A program made the position numbers and the translations under genes. Shown here one piece after another: positions 20,392 to 30,797 of a stretch of DNA of 64,000 nucleotides. How positions within the stretch are numbered: position 1 is the first letter of the stretch; each line of letters begins with the position of its first letter. Under the pieces are notes generated by a model. That model was given only the letters and a program-made list of their open reading frames with translations. It was not told the DNA's origin and made no database searches. Source of the stretch: Rhodopseudomonas sp. P2A-2r (GTDB lineage Bacteria > Pseudomonadota > Alphaproteobacteria > Rhizobiales > Xanthobacteraceae); the NCBI RefSeq assembly GCF_026015985.1, contig NZ_CP110389.1:3194001-3258000 (forward strand), read 5' to 3'.

Positions 20392-20838
20392 ATGCAGATT
20401 ACAGGCACGTCGGTCACCTCGTCCTACGCGGCGCCGGGCGCGAGCCGGTCTCAGAAGGCAGAGAGCGCATCCAGTGCCGCGGTCGCCGATGCCGGGGCCG
20501 GCATTTCCACTTACGATTTCTCCAGCATGTCGCCGGCTCAGATGCGCAGCACGGTCAACGATCTGATCCGCAGCGGCAAGATGACCCTCGACGAGTCCGG
20601 CCCACTGCTTGGCATGATGTCACCACCGGCGTCGCGATGGGCCGGCAGCGGCAGCGCATCAGCCGACGAAGCCAACCGCATGGACAATCAGCCGATTGAT
20701 GCTTTCGCGACCTTGCGGGCAGGCATAACGGGTGCGCAATCGAGGGGGGACCGTCGCAATGTCGAAGCCCTTGGCCAGACTCTGGACGCCTTGCTGCGAC
20801 TTCAGGAAACTACGGCTTCGGTCGATATCCGCGCTTGA
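20392..20838 (+). CDS. Hypothetical protein between recO relic and recO
   Basis: A 148-residue soluble protein with no signal peptide or membrane segment. A Ser/Ala-rich N-terminal 35 residues leads to a compact helical region, DFSSMSPAQMRSTVNDLIRS GKM, and a C-terminal helix ending LDALLRLQETTASVDIRA. I do not recognise the family. AGGGA six bases before the ATG supports translation. It is flanked by the recO relic on one side and the intact recO on the other, which suggests it arrived with, or caused, the duplication. Confidence 0.7.
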   Translation: MQITGTSVTSSYAAPGASRSQKAESASSAAVADAGAGISTYDFSSMSPAQMRSTVNDLIRSGKMTLDESGPLLGMMSPPASRWAGSGSASADEANRMDNQPIDAFATLRAGITGAQSRGDRRNVEALGQTLDALLRLQETTASVDIRA

Positions 20839-20902
20839 AAAATGGCTTTCGGTTTCACCCCGGATGCAGAAGTCATGGTGAAAATCATATAACGTCCAGT
20901 TC

Positions 20903-21658
20903 ATGGAATGGACCGACGAAGGCATCATCCTGGGGGTGCGGCGGCATGGCGAGAGCAGTGCCATTGTCGAACTGCTGACCCGCGGCCACGGCCGGCATCT
21001 CGGCCTTGTCAGGGGCGGGGCGGGCACGCGGATGCGGCCGGTGCTGCAGCCCGGCAATACCGTCAATGCGACCTGGCGCGCGCGTCTCGATGAACATCTC
21101 GGCTATTACCAGATCGAGGGCCTGCAGATGCGCGCCGCCACCGTGCTGGCCTCCAGCCATGCCACCTATGGCGTGACCCATCTGGCGGCGCTGGCGCGGC
21201 TGCTGCCGGAGCGCGACCCGCATGAAGACCTCTACGAGATGCTGGACCGCACGCTGAACGATTTCGACGATGTCAGCGAGGCCGCACTGCATGTGGTGCG
21301 GTTCGAGCTGGCTATGCTGGCAGAACTCGGCTTCGGCCTCGACCTCGACAATTGCGCCGCCACAGGCGCCACCACCGACCTGATCTATGTCTCGCCAAAG
21401 TCCGGCGGCGCAGTGTCGCGGTCGGCCGGCGAGCCGTGGCGCGACCGGCTGATGCGGCTGCCGCCGTTCCTGCGCGACGGCGGCGACGCCGATCGGCAGA
21501 ACTCGTGGTCCGACCGCGACCTGCAGGACGGCTTCGACCTCACCGGCCGCTTCCTGCTGCGCAACGTGCTGGAGCCGCGCGGGCAGGGCCACTCGGACGC
21601 GCGGGAGGGGTTTATCAATGCGGTGACCAGGCACTTGGCGCGGCTTGCGGCGGAGTAG
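20903..21658 (+). CDS. recO: DNA repair protein RecO
   Basis: Mediates RecFOR-dependent RecA loading on gapped DNA. The 251-residue protein has the N-terminal OB-fold signature [20 protein letters not shown], the helical middle ([20 protein letters not shown]) and the conserved C-terminal RNVLEPRG stretch. The zinc-binding cysteines of some RecO proteins are largely absent, as in other alphaproteobacteria. No strong ribosome binding site precedes the ATG. Confidence 0.95.
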   Translation: MEWTDEGIILGVRRHGESSAIVELLTRGHGRHLGLVRGGAGTRMRPVLQPGNTVNATWRARLDEHLGYYQIEGLQMRAATVLASSHATYGVTHLAALARLLPERDPHEDLYEMLDRTLNDFDDVSEAALHVVRFELAMLAELGFGLDLDNCAATGATTDLIYVSPKSGGAVSRSAGEPWRDRLMRLPPFLRDGGDADRQNSWSDRDLQDGFDLTGRFLLRNVLEPRGQGHSDAREGFINAVTRHLARLAAE

Positions 21659-21721
21659 GGCTTTACTTCACGACGTTCGGCTCGGTGCCGTGCGCGGTGG
21701 GTCGCTTCCATCAACCCCAGA

Positions 21722-22000
21722 TCAGGAGCCGGATTGTCGTGTCGCCGGTTGGTTCTTGAAGGCACCGCGGTTGACGTGCCTGGCAATGGCAATGCTGAGC
21801 TGGGTCAGGGCTTGCGCGATCTCGGCGTCGGTCACGTCGTTCCGGGACGCCTGCACCGGCACGGGCTTGGCAAGCTGACGGCGATCCTGACGCTTGATGT
21901 TCCGGCGAATGGCCAGCAGCGCCGCGCTCCAGGCCAGCGCAGAAACCACCCCCGCTGCGATCAGCGGCGCGGCGACGAGCCGGACATCACTGCTGGTCAT
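21722..22000 (-). CDS. Small membrane-anchored protein, unknown
   Basis: A 92-residue protein with one N-terminal transmembrane helix (LIAAGVVSALAWSAALLAI) followed by a basic stretch and a helix EIAQALTQLSIAIARHVNRG. GGAG eight bases before the ATG supports translation. I recognise no family. It is convergent with recO and divergent from parC. Confidence 0.65.
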   Translation of the reverse strand: MTSSDVRLVAAPLIAAGVVSALAWSAALLAIRRNIKRQDRRQLAKPVPVQASRNDVTDAEIAQALTQLSIAIARHVNRGAFKNQPATRQSGS

Positions 22001-22261
22001 CGTTCAGCTCCGGGAGCGCGAGGACACCTTGGCGCCGTCAATCTAGGATGAGGTATCCGGGGAAGCAACTTGCCATCGGTCGCGCCGAGTTGGAGACGCC
22101 CATGTCACGGATGCCGTCAGCGGCATCTTCCCGTCAAATTCAGAGGGAGGCCGAAGAAAGTGGCAGCTTTATCAATGTCTTGCCACGCCACACGGCTGCC
22201 GCGCCACAACAATGCCGATTCGTTTCTTGTCGAATTCGGCGCCAGAGGCTAATCCCCCGCC

Positions 22262-24526
22262 ATGGGAAAACGACTGATTCCGCCGGTAGAACCGGCTGAA
22301 ATTCACGAAGTGCAGCTGCGGGACGCGCTCGAGGAGCGCTATCTCGCTTATGCGCTTTCCACGATCATGCACCGCGCATTGCCGGACGCCCGCGACGGGT
22401 TGAAGCCGGTGCATCGGCGTATCCTGTACGGCATGCGGCTGCTGCGGCTCGATCCCGGCACTCCGTTCAAGAAATCGGCAAAAATCGTCGGCGACGTGAT
22501 GGGTTCGTTCCATCCGCATGGCGACCAGTCGATCTATGACGCGCTGGTGCGCCTGGCGCAGGATTTCTCGTCGCGCTACCCGCTGGTCGACGGCCAGGGC
22601 AATTTCGGCAATATCGACGGCGATAGCGCCGCCGCCTACCGCTACACCGAAGCCCGCATGACCGATGTGGCGCGGCTGTTGCTGGAGGGCATCGACGAGG
22701 ACGCCGTCGAGCTGCGCCCGAACTACGACGGCCAGTCGAAAGAGCCGAGCGTGCTGCCCGGCGGCTTCCCGAACCTCTTGGCCAACGGCTCGCAGGGCAT
22801 CGCCGTCGGCATGGCCACCGCCATCCCGCCGCACAACGCCGCGGAACTCTGCGACGCCGCGCTGCACCTGATCGAGAAGCCCGACGCCAAGTCCAAGGCG
22901 CTGCTGCGCTGGGTCAAGGGTCCGGACTTCCCGACCGGCGGCATCATCATCGATTCCAAGGAAAGCATCGCCGAAGCCTACATGACTGGGCGCGGCTCGT
23001 TCCGCACCCGTGCCAAGTGGCACCAGGAGGAGGGCGCCCGCGGCGCCTGGGTCGTGGTGGTCACCGAGATTCCCTGGCTGGTGCAGAAGTCGCGACTGAT
23101 CGAGAAGATCGCCGAACTGCTCAACGACAAGAAGCTGCCGCTGGTCGGCGATATCAGAGACGAATCCGCCGAGGATATCCGCGTCGTCATCGAGCCGAAG
23201 TCGCGCAATGTCGATCCCGAGCTGGTGATGGAATCGCTGTTCCGGCTGACCGAGCTGGAAAGCAAGATCCCGCTGAACCTCAACGTGCTGGTCAAGGGCC
23301 GCATCCCCAAGGTGCTCGGCCTGGCCGAAGTGCTGCGCGAATGGCTCGACCATCTGCGCGACGTGCTGCTGCGCCGCTCCAACTACCGCAAGACGCAGAT
23401 CGAGCATCGCCTCGAAGTGCTCGGCGGCTACCTGATCGCCTATCTGAACATCGACAAGGTGATCAAGATCATCCGCACCGAGGATGAGCCCAAGCCGGTG
23501 CTGATGAAGGCGTTTTCGCTCACCGACATCCAGGCCGAAGCGATCCTCAACATGCGGCTGCGCAGCCTGCGCAAGCTGGAAGAATTCGAGATCCGCACCG
23601 AGGACAAGAAGCTTCGCGACGAGCTCAAGGGCATCAACGCGATCCTGAAGTCCGAGGCCGAGCAGTGGGCCAAGGTCGGCGAGCAGGTGCGCAGGGTGCG
23701 CGACATGTTCGGGCCGAAGACGGCGCTCGGCAAGCGCCGCACCACCTTCGCGGATGCGCCGGAGCACGACCTCGCAGCACTCGAGGAATCGCTGGTGGAG
23801 CGCGAGCCGGTCACGGTGATCATCTCCGACAAGGGCTGGGTGCGCACGCTGAAGGGCCATGTCGAGGACACGTCGGGCCTGGTGTTCAAGACCGACGACA
23901 AGCTCGGCCAGGCGTTCTTCGCCGAGACCACGTCGAAGCTGATGCTGCTGGCCACCAACGGCCGCTTCTACGCGCTCGACGTCTCCAAGCTGCCGGGCGG
24001 CCGCGGCCACGGCGAGCCGATCCGCATGTTCATCGACATGGAAGGCGACGCCGCCATTGTCGCGCTGTTCGTCCACAAGGGCGGCCGCAAGTTCCTGGTC
24101 GCCAGCCACGACGGCCAGGGCTTTGTGGTCAACGAGGACGACTGCGTCGGCAACACCCGCAAGGGCAAGCAGATCCTCAATGTCGAGATGCCCAACGAGG
24201 CGAAGACGCTGACCGTGGTCGAGGACGGCAACGACAGCGTCGCGGTCATCGGCGACAACCGGAAGATGCTCATCTTCCCGCTCGACCAGGTGCCGGAAAT
24301 GGCGCGCGGTCGCGGCGTGCGGCTGCAGAAGTACAAGGACGGCGGATTGAGCGATATCGTCACCTTCACCGCCAAGGCAGGCCTGACCTGGCGCGACGGC
24401 GCCGGCCGCGAATTCAGCGCGACCATCAAGGAACTGGCCGAATGGCGCGGCAACCGCGCCGACGCCGGCCGCCTGCCGCCGAAGGGTTTTCCGAAGTCGA
24501 ACAAGTTCGGCAAGGTGATCGCGTAG
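22262..24526 (+). CDS. parC: DNA topoisomerase IV subunit A
   Basis: The DNA-breaking subunit of topoisomerase IV, which decatenates daughter chromosomes. The 754-residue protein has the winged-helix domain with active-site Tyr128 in RYTEARM, and the C-terminal beta-propeller blades ([31 protein letters not shown]). At the quinolone-resistance positions, [10 protein letters not shown] shows Gln where E. coli ParC has Ser80 and Asp where it has Glu84, which I believe is the usual state in this group. ParE is not in the window. It stands alone, as in relatives with recO upstream. Confidence 0.96.
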   Translation: MGKRLIPPVEPAEIHEVQLRDALEERYLAYALSTIMHRALPDARDGLKPVHRRILYGMRLLRLDPGTPFKKSAKIVGDVMGSFHPHGDQSIYDALVRLAQDFSSRYPLVDGQGNFGNIDGDSAAAYRYTEARMTDVARLLLEGIDEDAVELRPNYDGQSKEPSVLPGGFPNLLANGSQGIAVGMATAIPPHNAAELCDAALHLIEKPDAKSKALLRWVKGPDFPTGGIIIDSKESIAEAYMTGRGSFRTRAKWHQEEGARGAWVVVVTEIPWLVQKSRLIEKIAELLNDKKLPLVGDIRDESAEDIRVVIEPKSRNVDPELVMESLFRLTELESKIPLNLNVLVKGRIPKVLGLAEVLREWLDHLRDVLLRRSNYRKTQIEHRLEVLGGYLIAYLNIDKVIKIIRTEDEPKPVLMKAFSLTDIQAEAILNMRLRSLRKLEEFEIRTEDKKLRDELKGINAILKSEAEQWAKVGEQVRRVRDMFGPKTALGKRRTTFADAPEHDLAALEESLVEREPVTVIISDKGWVRTLKGHVEDTSGLVFKTDDKLGQAFFAETTSKLMLLATNGRFYALDVSKLPGGRGHGEPIRMFIDMEGDAAIVALFVHKGGRKFLVASHDGQGFVVNEDDCVGNTRKGKQILNVEMPNEAKTLTVVEDGNDSVAVIGDNRKMLIFPLDQVPEMARGRGVRLQKYKDGGLSDIVTFTAKAGLTWRDGAGREFSATIKELAEWRGNRADAGRLPPKGFPKSNKFGKVIA

Positions 24527-24562
24527 CGGACGTCGTGAAGCGCAACGGCGCTTCAGCCCTCT

Positions 24563-24688
24563 CCCTGTCGTCGCCCGGCCTGCGCGCAATTGCGCGCCAG
24601 GACCGGGCGATCCAATAAACTTCGGCGCCGGAGCTTACGCACCGTCGTTCGCGTGTACTGGGTCCCCGCTTTCGCGGGGACGACAAGT
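24563..24688. repeat. Composite intergenic repeat, copy 2
   Basis: TCGTCGCCCGGCCTGCGCGC and its palindromic continuation match the element at 12708. A REP unit, GGGTCCCCGCTTTCGCGGGG, follows about 50 bases later, as in copy 1 but better preserved. It lies between convergent parC and the CNNM gene. Confidence 0.85.
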
Positions 24689-24720
24689 GAGTGCTGGGCA
24701 CGCGCTGGGCTAAGGCGGAA

Positions 24721-26021
24721 CTACCCCAGCGCCATCTCCTCGACCTTGCTCGCCAGCACCTTGTCGATGCGGCGGCCGTCGAGGTCCATCACTTCGAAGC
24801 GCCAGCCATAGGCGACGATGTGGTCGCCTTCCTCCGGAATCCGGCCGAACTCCTGCAGCAGAAATCCCGCGAAGGTCTGGTACGGCCGCTGCTGCAGCGG
24901 CAGCTCGATATGCAGCAGCGCCGCGAACTCCACCGCCGGCATCCATCCCGCTATCAGGTAGGAGCCGTCGTCGCGCTTGTGGAACGCCGGTTCGGCCGGG
25001 CCGTCCTCGGTGTGAAACGCGCCGACGATCGATTCCAGGATATCGGCTGATGTGACCACCCCTGGAATACGCCGTACTCATCGTGCACCAGACCGATATG
25101 CACCGGCGAGTCCCTGAGGATCGCGACCACGTCTCGGGCGTCGACCGAGTCGGGGATCACCGGCGCCTCGACCACCAGTTTGCGCAGGTCCGGCGTCGCA
25201 CCGGACAGATAGACGTCGAGCATGTCCTTGGCCTGGATGATGCCAACAGCGGAATCGCGATTGCCGTCGAACACCGCGAAGCGCGAATGGTTGCTGCCGG
25301 CGAGTTCGGCGTAGATCTCCTCGACGGGATCGGCGAGGTCGATCATCGCCACTTCGTGGCGCGGCGTCATCACCGCGCCGACCGCGAGATCGCCGAGCCG
25401 CATCACGCCGGCAATCATTTCCTTCTCGCCGGGTTCCAGCACGCCGGCATTCTCGGCCTCGGTGACCAGACTGCGGATCTCGTCCTCGCTGACCTTTTCG
25501 CCGGCGTCGCCGCGCTGGCCGAGCAGCCACAGCAGCGCCTTGCCGGACCGATCCAGCAGCCAGACCAGAGGCAGCGACACTTTCGCCAGCAGCACCATGG
25601 CCGGCGCGACGCGCACCGCCACCGCTTCCGGATCGCGCAGCGCGATCTGTTTCGGCACCAGCTCGCCGACGATCAGCGACGCATAGGTGATCACCGACAC
25701 CACGATGCCGACGCCGAGCGCATCGGCCGCGCCCTTGGATACGCCGAGTTCCAGCAGCAAATCCGTCAGCCGCAATCCCAGCGTGGCGCCGGAGAATGCG
25801 CCGGAGAGCACCCCGATCAGGGTGATGCCGATCTGTACGGTGGACAGGAACTTGCCGGGATCGGAGGCCAGCGCCAGCGCGCGGCGTGAGCCGCGGACGC
25901 CTTTTTCCACCAGGGCGGCGAGCCGGGCCGGGCGGGACGAGACGATGGCCAGCTCGGACATCGAGAGCAGGCCATTGACCACGATCAGGACCGCAACGAT
26001 CCCGAGTTCGACAGATAACAC
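24721..26021 (-). pseudogene. CNNM/CBS-domain membrane protein (hemolysin C/CorC-like), -1 frameshift
   Basis: The first frame (GTG at 26019-26021, AAGGA upstream) encodes a CNNM transmembrane domain (VELGIVAVLIVVNGLLSMSE) and a CBS pair (VGAVMTPRHEVAMIDLADP) up to GLVHDEYGVFQG. The continuation, VVTSADILESIVGAF through the CorC_HlyC domain to KVEEMALG, is in another frame ending at 24721. Adding one G to the GGGG run at about 25060 (CCAGGGGTGG) restores VFQGVVTSADILES. The restored protein would be about 433 residues, normal for this family, which is linked to Mg and other divalent-cation homeostasis. As written it loses the C-terminal domain. Confidence 0.88.
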
Positions 26022-26287
26022 GCTTTATCCTTCTTCGGTGATGACATCCCAGCATAGCTCAATTTGGGCCCCCGGGGACAGGTTTGCGTCCGCGGGACGC
26101 GGCCGCCGCGAAACGGTCCGGCGGGATGGCCGGTCGCGCCTGGCGGTCCAAGTCGAGGCAACATTTCGTGATCGCGCATGTTGCGTTGTCGACATCGAAT
26201 GCGTGCATACTGTTTTCGCTTGATAGATCGCATTTATGTATGATGATCGACATCCGTCCTGTCGTCGGTCGGCCACGGAGATTTGTC

Positions 26288-27514
26288 TTGAGCAAGCAGC
26301 GAATTCTATCCCGCGGCCTCAACGCTGCCGCGTGTCGGCCGCGCCACGCGGGGGCGGTTGCCGTGCTGGCGCTCTTGCTGCTGGCGGGCTGCGGCAAGAA
26401 GGAAGAAGCCGCGGCACCGCCGCCGCCGGCGGTGACGGTCGCAAACCCCACCAAAAAAGTCACCACCGACTGGGATGAGTTCACCGGTCGCTTCGACGCC
26501 ATCGAGCAGGTGCAGGTCCGAGCCCGCGTCACCGGCTTCGTCACCAAGGTCGCCTTCACCGACGGTGCGGTCGTCAAGACCGGCGATCTGCTCTACGAGA
26601 TCGATCCGCGGCAGTATCAGGCGGCGGCTGAAACGGCGCAGGGCGCGCTCGACGATGCCAAGGCCAAGGTGGTGCTGGCGCAGCGCGAACTCGAGCGTGC
26701 CACCACGCTGATCAAGACCCAGGCGATCTCCGAAAACATCGTCGACCAGCGTGCCCAGGCGCTCGCCGCGGCGGAAGCCGCGACGCTGCAGGCAGAAGGA
26801 TCGCTGAAGCAGGCCCAACTCAATGTCGAATACACCAAAGTGGTGGCGCCGATCGATGGCCGCGTCAGCCGCCATCTCGTCTCGGTCGGCAACCTCGTGC
26901 AAGGCAGCGAGAGCGGCGCGACCTTGCTGACCTCGATCGTTTCGATCACGCCGATCTATGTCTATTTCGACATGGACGAGGCGACCTATCTGCGCAACAG
27001 CCGGCTGTGGTTCGAAGGCAGGCGGCCGAGTTCGCGCGACACGCCCAATCCGGTCGAGATCACGCTGGTGGGCGAGACCAAGCCGTCGCACAAGGGCAAG
27101 ATGGACTTCCTCGACAACCGGCTCGATGTCGGCACCGGCACGCTGCGGGGCCGCGCCATCGTCGACAATCAGGATCAGTCGATCCTGCCCGGCCAGTTCG
27201 CCCGCGTGCGCGTGATCGCGTCAGGCGAATACGAGGCGCTGCTGATTCCGGACGCCGCCGTTGCCACCGACCAGTCGCGCAAGATCGTGATGGTGGTGAA
27301 GCCCGACGATACCGTGGAAGCGCGGCCGGTGGTGCTCGGGCCGCTGGATAGCGGGCTGCGGGTGATCCGCGAGGGGCTGAAGCCCGACGACCGGGTCATT
27401 GTCGATGGCCTGCAGCGGGCACGGATCGGCGCCAAGGTGACGCCGAAGGCGCAGGCTGCGCCGGCGCCTCAAGCAGCGCCGACCTCTGCGCCAGCCGCTG
27501 GCGCCAAGCCATGA
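26288..27514 (+). CDS. RND efflux periplasmic adaptor (membrane fusion protein)
   Basis: Links the inner-membrane RND pump to an outer-membrane channel. The protein of about 408 residues begins with a lipoprotein signal (VLALLLLAGCGKKEE, Cys lipidation site). A Pro-rich linker, barrel-sandwich/lipoyl halves (VQVRARVTGFVTKVAF, VVAPIDGRVSRHLVSVGN), an alpha-hairpin and a beta-barrel domain follow, with an Ala/Pro-rich tail. I start at the TTG at 26288, with GGAG eight bases upstream; ATGs at 26240/26243 are alternatives. Its stop overlaps the pump start (ATGA). No outer-membrane factor gene is adjacent. Confidence 0.93.
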   Translation: MSKQRILSRGLNAAACRPRHAGAVAVLALLLLAGCGKKEEAAAPPPPAVTVANPTKKVTTDWDEFTGRFDAIEQVQVRARVTGFVTKVAFTDGAVVKTGDLLYEIDPRQYQAAAETAQGALDDAKAKVVLAQRELERATTLIKTQAISENIVDQRAQALAAAEAATLQAEGSLKQAQLNVEYTKVVAPIDGRVSRHLVSVGNLVQGSESGATLLTSIVSITPIYVYFDMDEATYLRNSRLWFEGRRPSSRDTPNPVEITLVGETKPSHKGKMDFLDNRLDVGTGTLRGRAIVDNQDQSILPGQFARVRVIASGEYEALLIPDAAVATDQSRKIVMVVKPDDTVEARPVVLGPLDSGLRVIREGLKPDDRVIVDGLQRARIGAKVTPKAQAAPAPQAAPTSAPAAGAKP

Positions 27515-30500
27515 ATCTCGGCAGCCTCTCCATCAACCGGCCCATCTTGGCGATGGTGCTGTCGATCGTGCTGCTGATTGTCGGCGCGCTGGCCTACACG
27601 ACATTGCCGGTTGCGGAATATCCGCAGGTGGCGCCGCCGACGGTGGTCATCACCACGCAATATCCCGGCGCGTCCGCCCAGACCGTGTCGGACACCGTGG
27701 CGACGCCGATCGAACAGGAGATCAACGGCGTCGAGGACATGCTGTACATGTACAGCCAGGCCACCTCGAACGGCCAGCTCAACATCACCGTCACCTTCAA
27801 GCTCGGCACCGACCTCGACAAGGCGCAGGTGCTGGTACAGAACCGCGTCGCCATCGCGCAGCCGCGGCTGCCGGAAGAGGTGCAGCGGGTCGGCGTCGTC
27901 ACCCGCAAGAACAGCCCGGACCTCTTGATGGTCGTGTTCATGCTGTCGCCGGACGACACCTACGACCAGCTCTACATTTCCAACTATGCGCTGCGTCAGG
28001 TGCGCGACCAGATGCTGCGGCTCGACGGCGTCGGCGACATCACGATCTTTGGCGCGCGCGATTATTCGATGCGGCTGTGGTTCGACCCCGACAAGATCGC
28101 CACCCTCGGCCTGACCGCGGGCGAGGTGATTGCCGCCGTGCGCGCGCAGAACCTGCAGATTGCCGGCGGCCAGATCGCCGAACCGCCGATCTCCGACCGC
28201 GCATTCGCGCCGAACCTGACCTTTACCGGCCGGCTCAAGGACGCCAAGGAATTCGAGAACATCGTCATCAAGGCCGGCGCCGACGGCCGCACCACGCGGC
28301 TGCGCGACGTCGCCCGCATCGAGCTGGGTGCGCTGGCCTACACCACCAACAGCTTCCTGCTGAAGAAGCCCGCGATCGGCCTTGCGGTGTCGCAGCGGCC
28401 AGGCTCCAACGCGCTGGGTACCGCGAAAGCGGTGTCCGACACGATGGCGCGGCTGAAGCGGGATTTCCCGAAGGGGCTCGATTACAATATCGGCTACAAC
28501 CCGACCGAGTTCATCGCGCAGTCGGTCTCCGAACTGATCAAGACGATCTACGAGGCGATGGCGCTGGTGGTGGTCGTCGTACTCGTCTTCCTGCAGGGCT
28601 GGCGTCCCGCGATCATCCCGATCATCGCCATTCCGGTCTCGCTGGTGGGCACCTTCGCCGTGATGGCGGCGTTGGGCTTCTCCATCAACAATCTCACTTT
28701 GTTCGGCCTCGTCCTGGCGGTCGGCATCGTCGTCGACGACGCCATCGTGGTGGTGGAGAATGTCGAGCGGCATCTCTCTGAAGGCAAATCGCGGCGTGAC
28801 GCGGCCTTACGCACCATGGAGGAGGTCGGCGGCGCACTGGTCTCGATCGCTCTGGTGCTGTGCGCGGTGTTCGTGCCGACCGCTTTCATCGGCGGCATAT
28901 CCGGGCAGTTCTTCCAGCAGTTCGCCATCACCATTGCGGTGGCGACGGCGATCTCCTGCTTCTGTTCGCTGACACTGTCGCCGGCTTTGGCCTCGCTGAT
29001 CCTGCAGGCGCATCACGAGAAGGCCGCACCGGCCAGCTGGAACGTGGTGGCGCGCGGCTGGGGCGCCTTCACCGGTGCATTCAACCGTGGCTTCGACCGG
29101 CTGTCGCACGGCTACGGCACGGCGGCCGGCTGGGTCATCAGGCATTCGGCGGTGATGTTGCTGATCTATGCCGTGCTGATCGGGTCCGCCGGCTGGCTGG
29201 TCTATTCGACGCCGCAGGGCTTCATCCCGGCGCAGGATCGCGGCTATGTCATCGTTGTCGTGCAATTGCCCGGCGCATCCTCGCTGACGCGGACCACCGA
29301 GATCGTCCGTGAGATCGAGCGCATCGCACTCGGCGTGCCCGGCGTGGTCCGGGTGCCGTCCTTCGCCGGATTCAACGGCGCGACGCGCACGCAGGCCAGC
29401 AACGCCGCCGCTCTGTTTCCGGTGTTCGACGACGCCGAAGAGCGCGCCAGGCATGGCCTGACCGCCACCGGCATCACGGCCGAATTGCGCAAGAGGCTGG
29501 CGGCCATCGAAGGCGCGGTGGTGATCGTGGTGCCGCCCCCGGCCGTGCCGGGCATAGGCACCGGCGGTGGCTTCGCCATGCGCATCCTGGACAGTCAGGG
29601 CAGGGGCGCCGAATTCCTGGCGGCCGCCACCGACGAACTGGTCAACGCCGCGCGCAAGGCGCCGGGGCTTACCGCGGTGTTCTCGCCGTTTACCGCCAAC
29701 ACCCCGCAGGTGTTCGTCGAGGTCGATCGGCAGCGCGCGCAGATGCTCAACGTGCCCGTGCAGAATATCACCGACGCGATCGAGACCTATTTCGGCTCGG
29801 CCTATGTCAACGACTTCAACATCCTCGGCCGCACCTATCACGTCACCGCGCAGGCCGACCTGCCGTTCCGCAAGGAGACGTCCGATCTGGCGCGGCTGCA
29901 GACCCGCAACACCGATGGCAACATGGTGCTGCTCGGCAGCGTGCTGAATTTCAAGGATACCGCCGGGCCGGATCGCGTGGCGCGCTACAATCTCTATCCG
30001 GCGGCCGAACTCCAGGGCGATACGCTGCCCGGCGTGTCCTCGGCGACGGCGCTGGCGACCATGAAGAAGCTCGCCGACGAGACGCTGCCGAGCGGCTTCA
30101 CCTTCGAATGGACCGACCTGTCGTACCAGCAGGCGACCGGCGGCAATTCCGGGCTCTACGTGTTTCCGATCTGCGTGCTGTTCGTGTTCCTGGTGCTGGC
30201 GGCGCAATACGGCTCGTGGTCGCTGCCCTTCGCGGTGCTGCTGATCGTGCCCATGTGCCTGTTGGCGGCGACCATCGGCGTCCGCATCATGGGGCAGGAC
30301 ATCAACATCCTGACCCAGATCGGCTTCGTCGTGCTGGTCGGGCTCGCGGCCAAGAACGCCATCCTGATCGTCGAATTCGCCCGCGACATCGAGCAGGAGG
30401 GCAGGCCGCAGCTGGAAGCCGTGATCGAGGCCTGCCGGCTGCGCATCCGGCCGATCCTGATGACGTCCTTCGCCTTCATCCTCGGCGTGCTGCCGCTGGT

Positions 30501-30678
30501 GATCTCGTCGGGCTCCGGCTCGGAGATGCGTCAGGCGGTCGGCGTCGCCGTATTCTTCGGCATGATCGGCGTCACCTTGTTCGGCCTGGTGTTCACGCCG
30601 GTGTTTTACATTCTGATCCGGCGGCTGTTCCCGGGCTCGGTTGTCATCGGCGACAAGGAGCAGGGCGCGAATATCTGA
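27511..30678 (+). CDS. RND multidrug efflux pump (HAE1/AcrB-like)
   Basis: A 1055-residue proton-driven exporter of drugs and other hydrophobic compounds, of the AcrB/MexF class. The N-terminus MNLGSLSINRPILAMVLSI is typical. The proton-relay Asp pair is in transmembrane helix 4 (LAVGIVVDDAIVVVENVER), and the second-half helices (VVLVGLAAKNAILIVEFARD, SFAFILGVLPLVIS) are complete. Two large periplasmic loops are present. It overlaps the adaptor gene by four bases and forms a two-gene operon. Substrates cannot be predicted from sequence. Confidence 0.96.
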   Translation: MNLGSLSINRPILAMVLSIVLLIVGALAYTTLPVAEYPQVAPPTVVITTQYPGASAQTVSDTVATPIEQEINGVEDMLYMYSQATSNGQLNITVTFKLGTDLDKAQVLVQNRVAIAQPRLPEEVQRVGVVTRKNSPDLLMVVFMLSPDDTYDQLYISNYALRQVRDQMLRLDGVGDITIFGARDYSMRLWFDPDKIATLGLTAGEVIAAVRAQNLQIAGGQIAEPPISDRAFAPNLTFTGRLKDAKEFENIVIKAGADGRTTRLRDVARIELGALAYTTNSFLLKKPAIGLAVSQRPGSNALGTAKAVSDTMARLKRDFPKGLDYNIGYNPTEFIAQSVSELIKTIYEAMALVVVVVLVFLQGWRPAIIPIIAIPVSLVGTFAVMAALGFSINNLTLFGLVLAVGIVVDDAIVVVENVERHLSEGKSRRDAALRTMEEVGGALVSIALVLCAVFVPTAFIGGISGQFFQQFAITIAVATAISCFCSLTLSPALASLILQAHHEKAAPASWNVVARGWGAFTGAFNRGFDRLSHGYGTAAGWVIRHSAVMLLIYAVLIGSAGWLVYSTPQGFIPAQDRGYVIVVVQLPGASSLTRTTEIVREIERIALGVPGVVRVPSFAGFNGATRTQASNAAALFPVFDDAEERARHGLTATGITAELRKRLAAIEGAVVIVVPPPAVPGIGTGGGFAMRILDSQGRGAEFLAAATDELVNAARKAPGLTAVFSPFTANTPQVFVEVDRQRAQMLNVPVQNITDAIETYFGSAYVNDFNILGRTYHVTAQADLPFRKETSDLARLQTRNTDGNMVLLGSVLNFKDTAGPDRVARYNLYPAAELQGDTLPGVSSATALATMKKLADETLPSGFTFEWTDLSYQQATGGNSGLYVFPICVLFVFLVLAAQYGSWSLPFAVLLIVPMCLLAATIGVRIMGQDINILTQIGFVVLVGLAAKNAILIVEFARDIEQEGRPQLEAVIEACRLRIRPILMTSFAFILGVLPLVISSGSGSEMRQAVGVAVFFGMIGVTLFGLVFTPVFYILIRRLFPGSVVIGDKEQGANI

Positions 30679-30697
30679 CGCTGACGCTGTCGTAGTC

Positions 30698-30797
30698 GTA
30701 GGGTGGGCAAAGGCGCTCTTGCGCCGTGCCCACCGTCGTGGGGCATGGTGGGCACGTTCTCGTCCGCTTCGCGCCCGAGAACTTTGCCCACCCTACA
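30698..30797. repeat. GTAGGGTGGGCA inverted repeat, copy 2
   Basis: The element runs from GTAGGGTGGGCAAAGGCG to CTTTGCCCACCCTAC with inner arms CGTGCCCACC/GGTGGGCACG, as at 17947. It lies between the convergent RND and MFS genes and covers the last bases of the MFS frame, supplying its TAG stop. Confidence 0.85.

Noticed and set aside
22172..24589. An 805-codon open frame antisense to parC
   Set aside because: It mirrors the parC codon pattern, has His/Leu/Gly-rich composition without family motifs, and parC is certain on the other strand.
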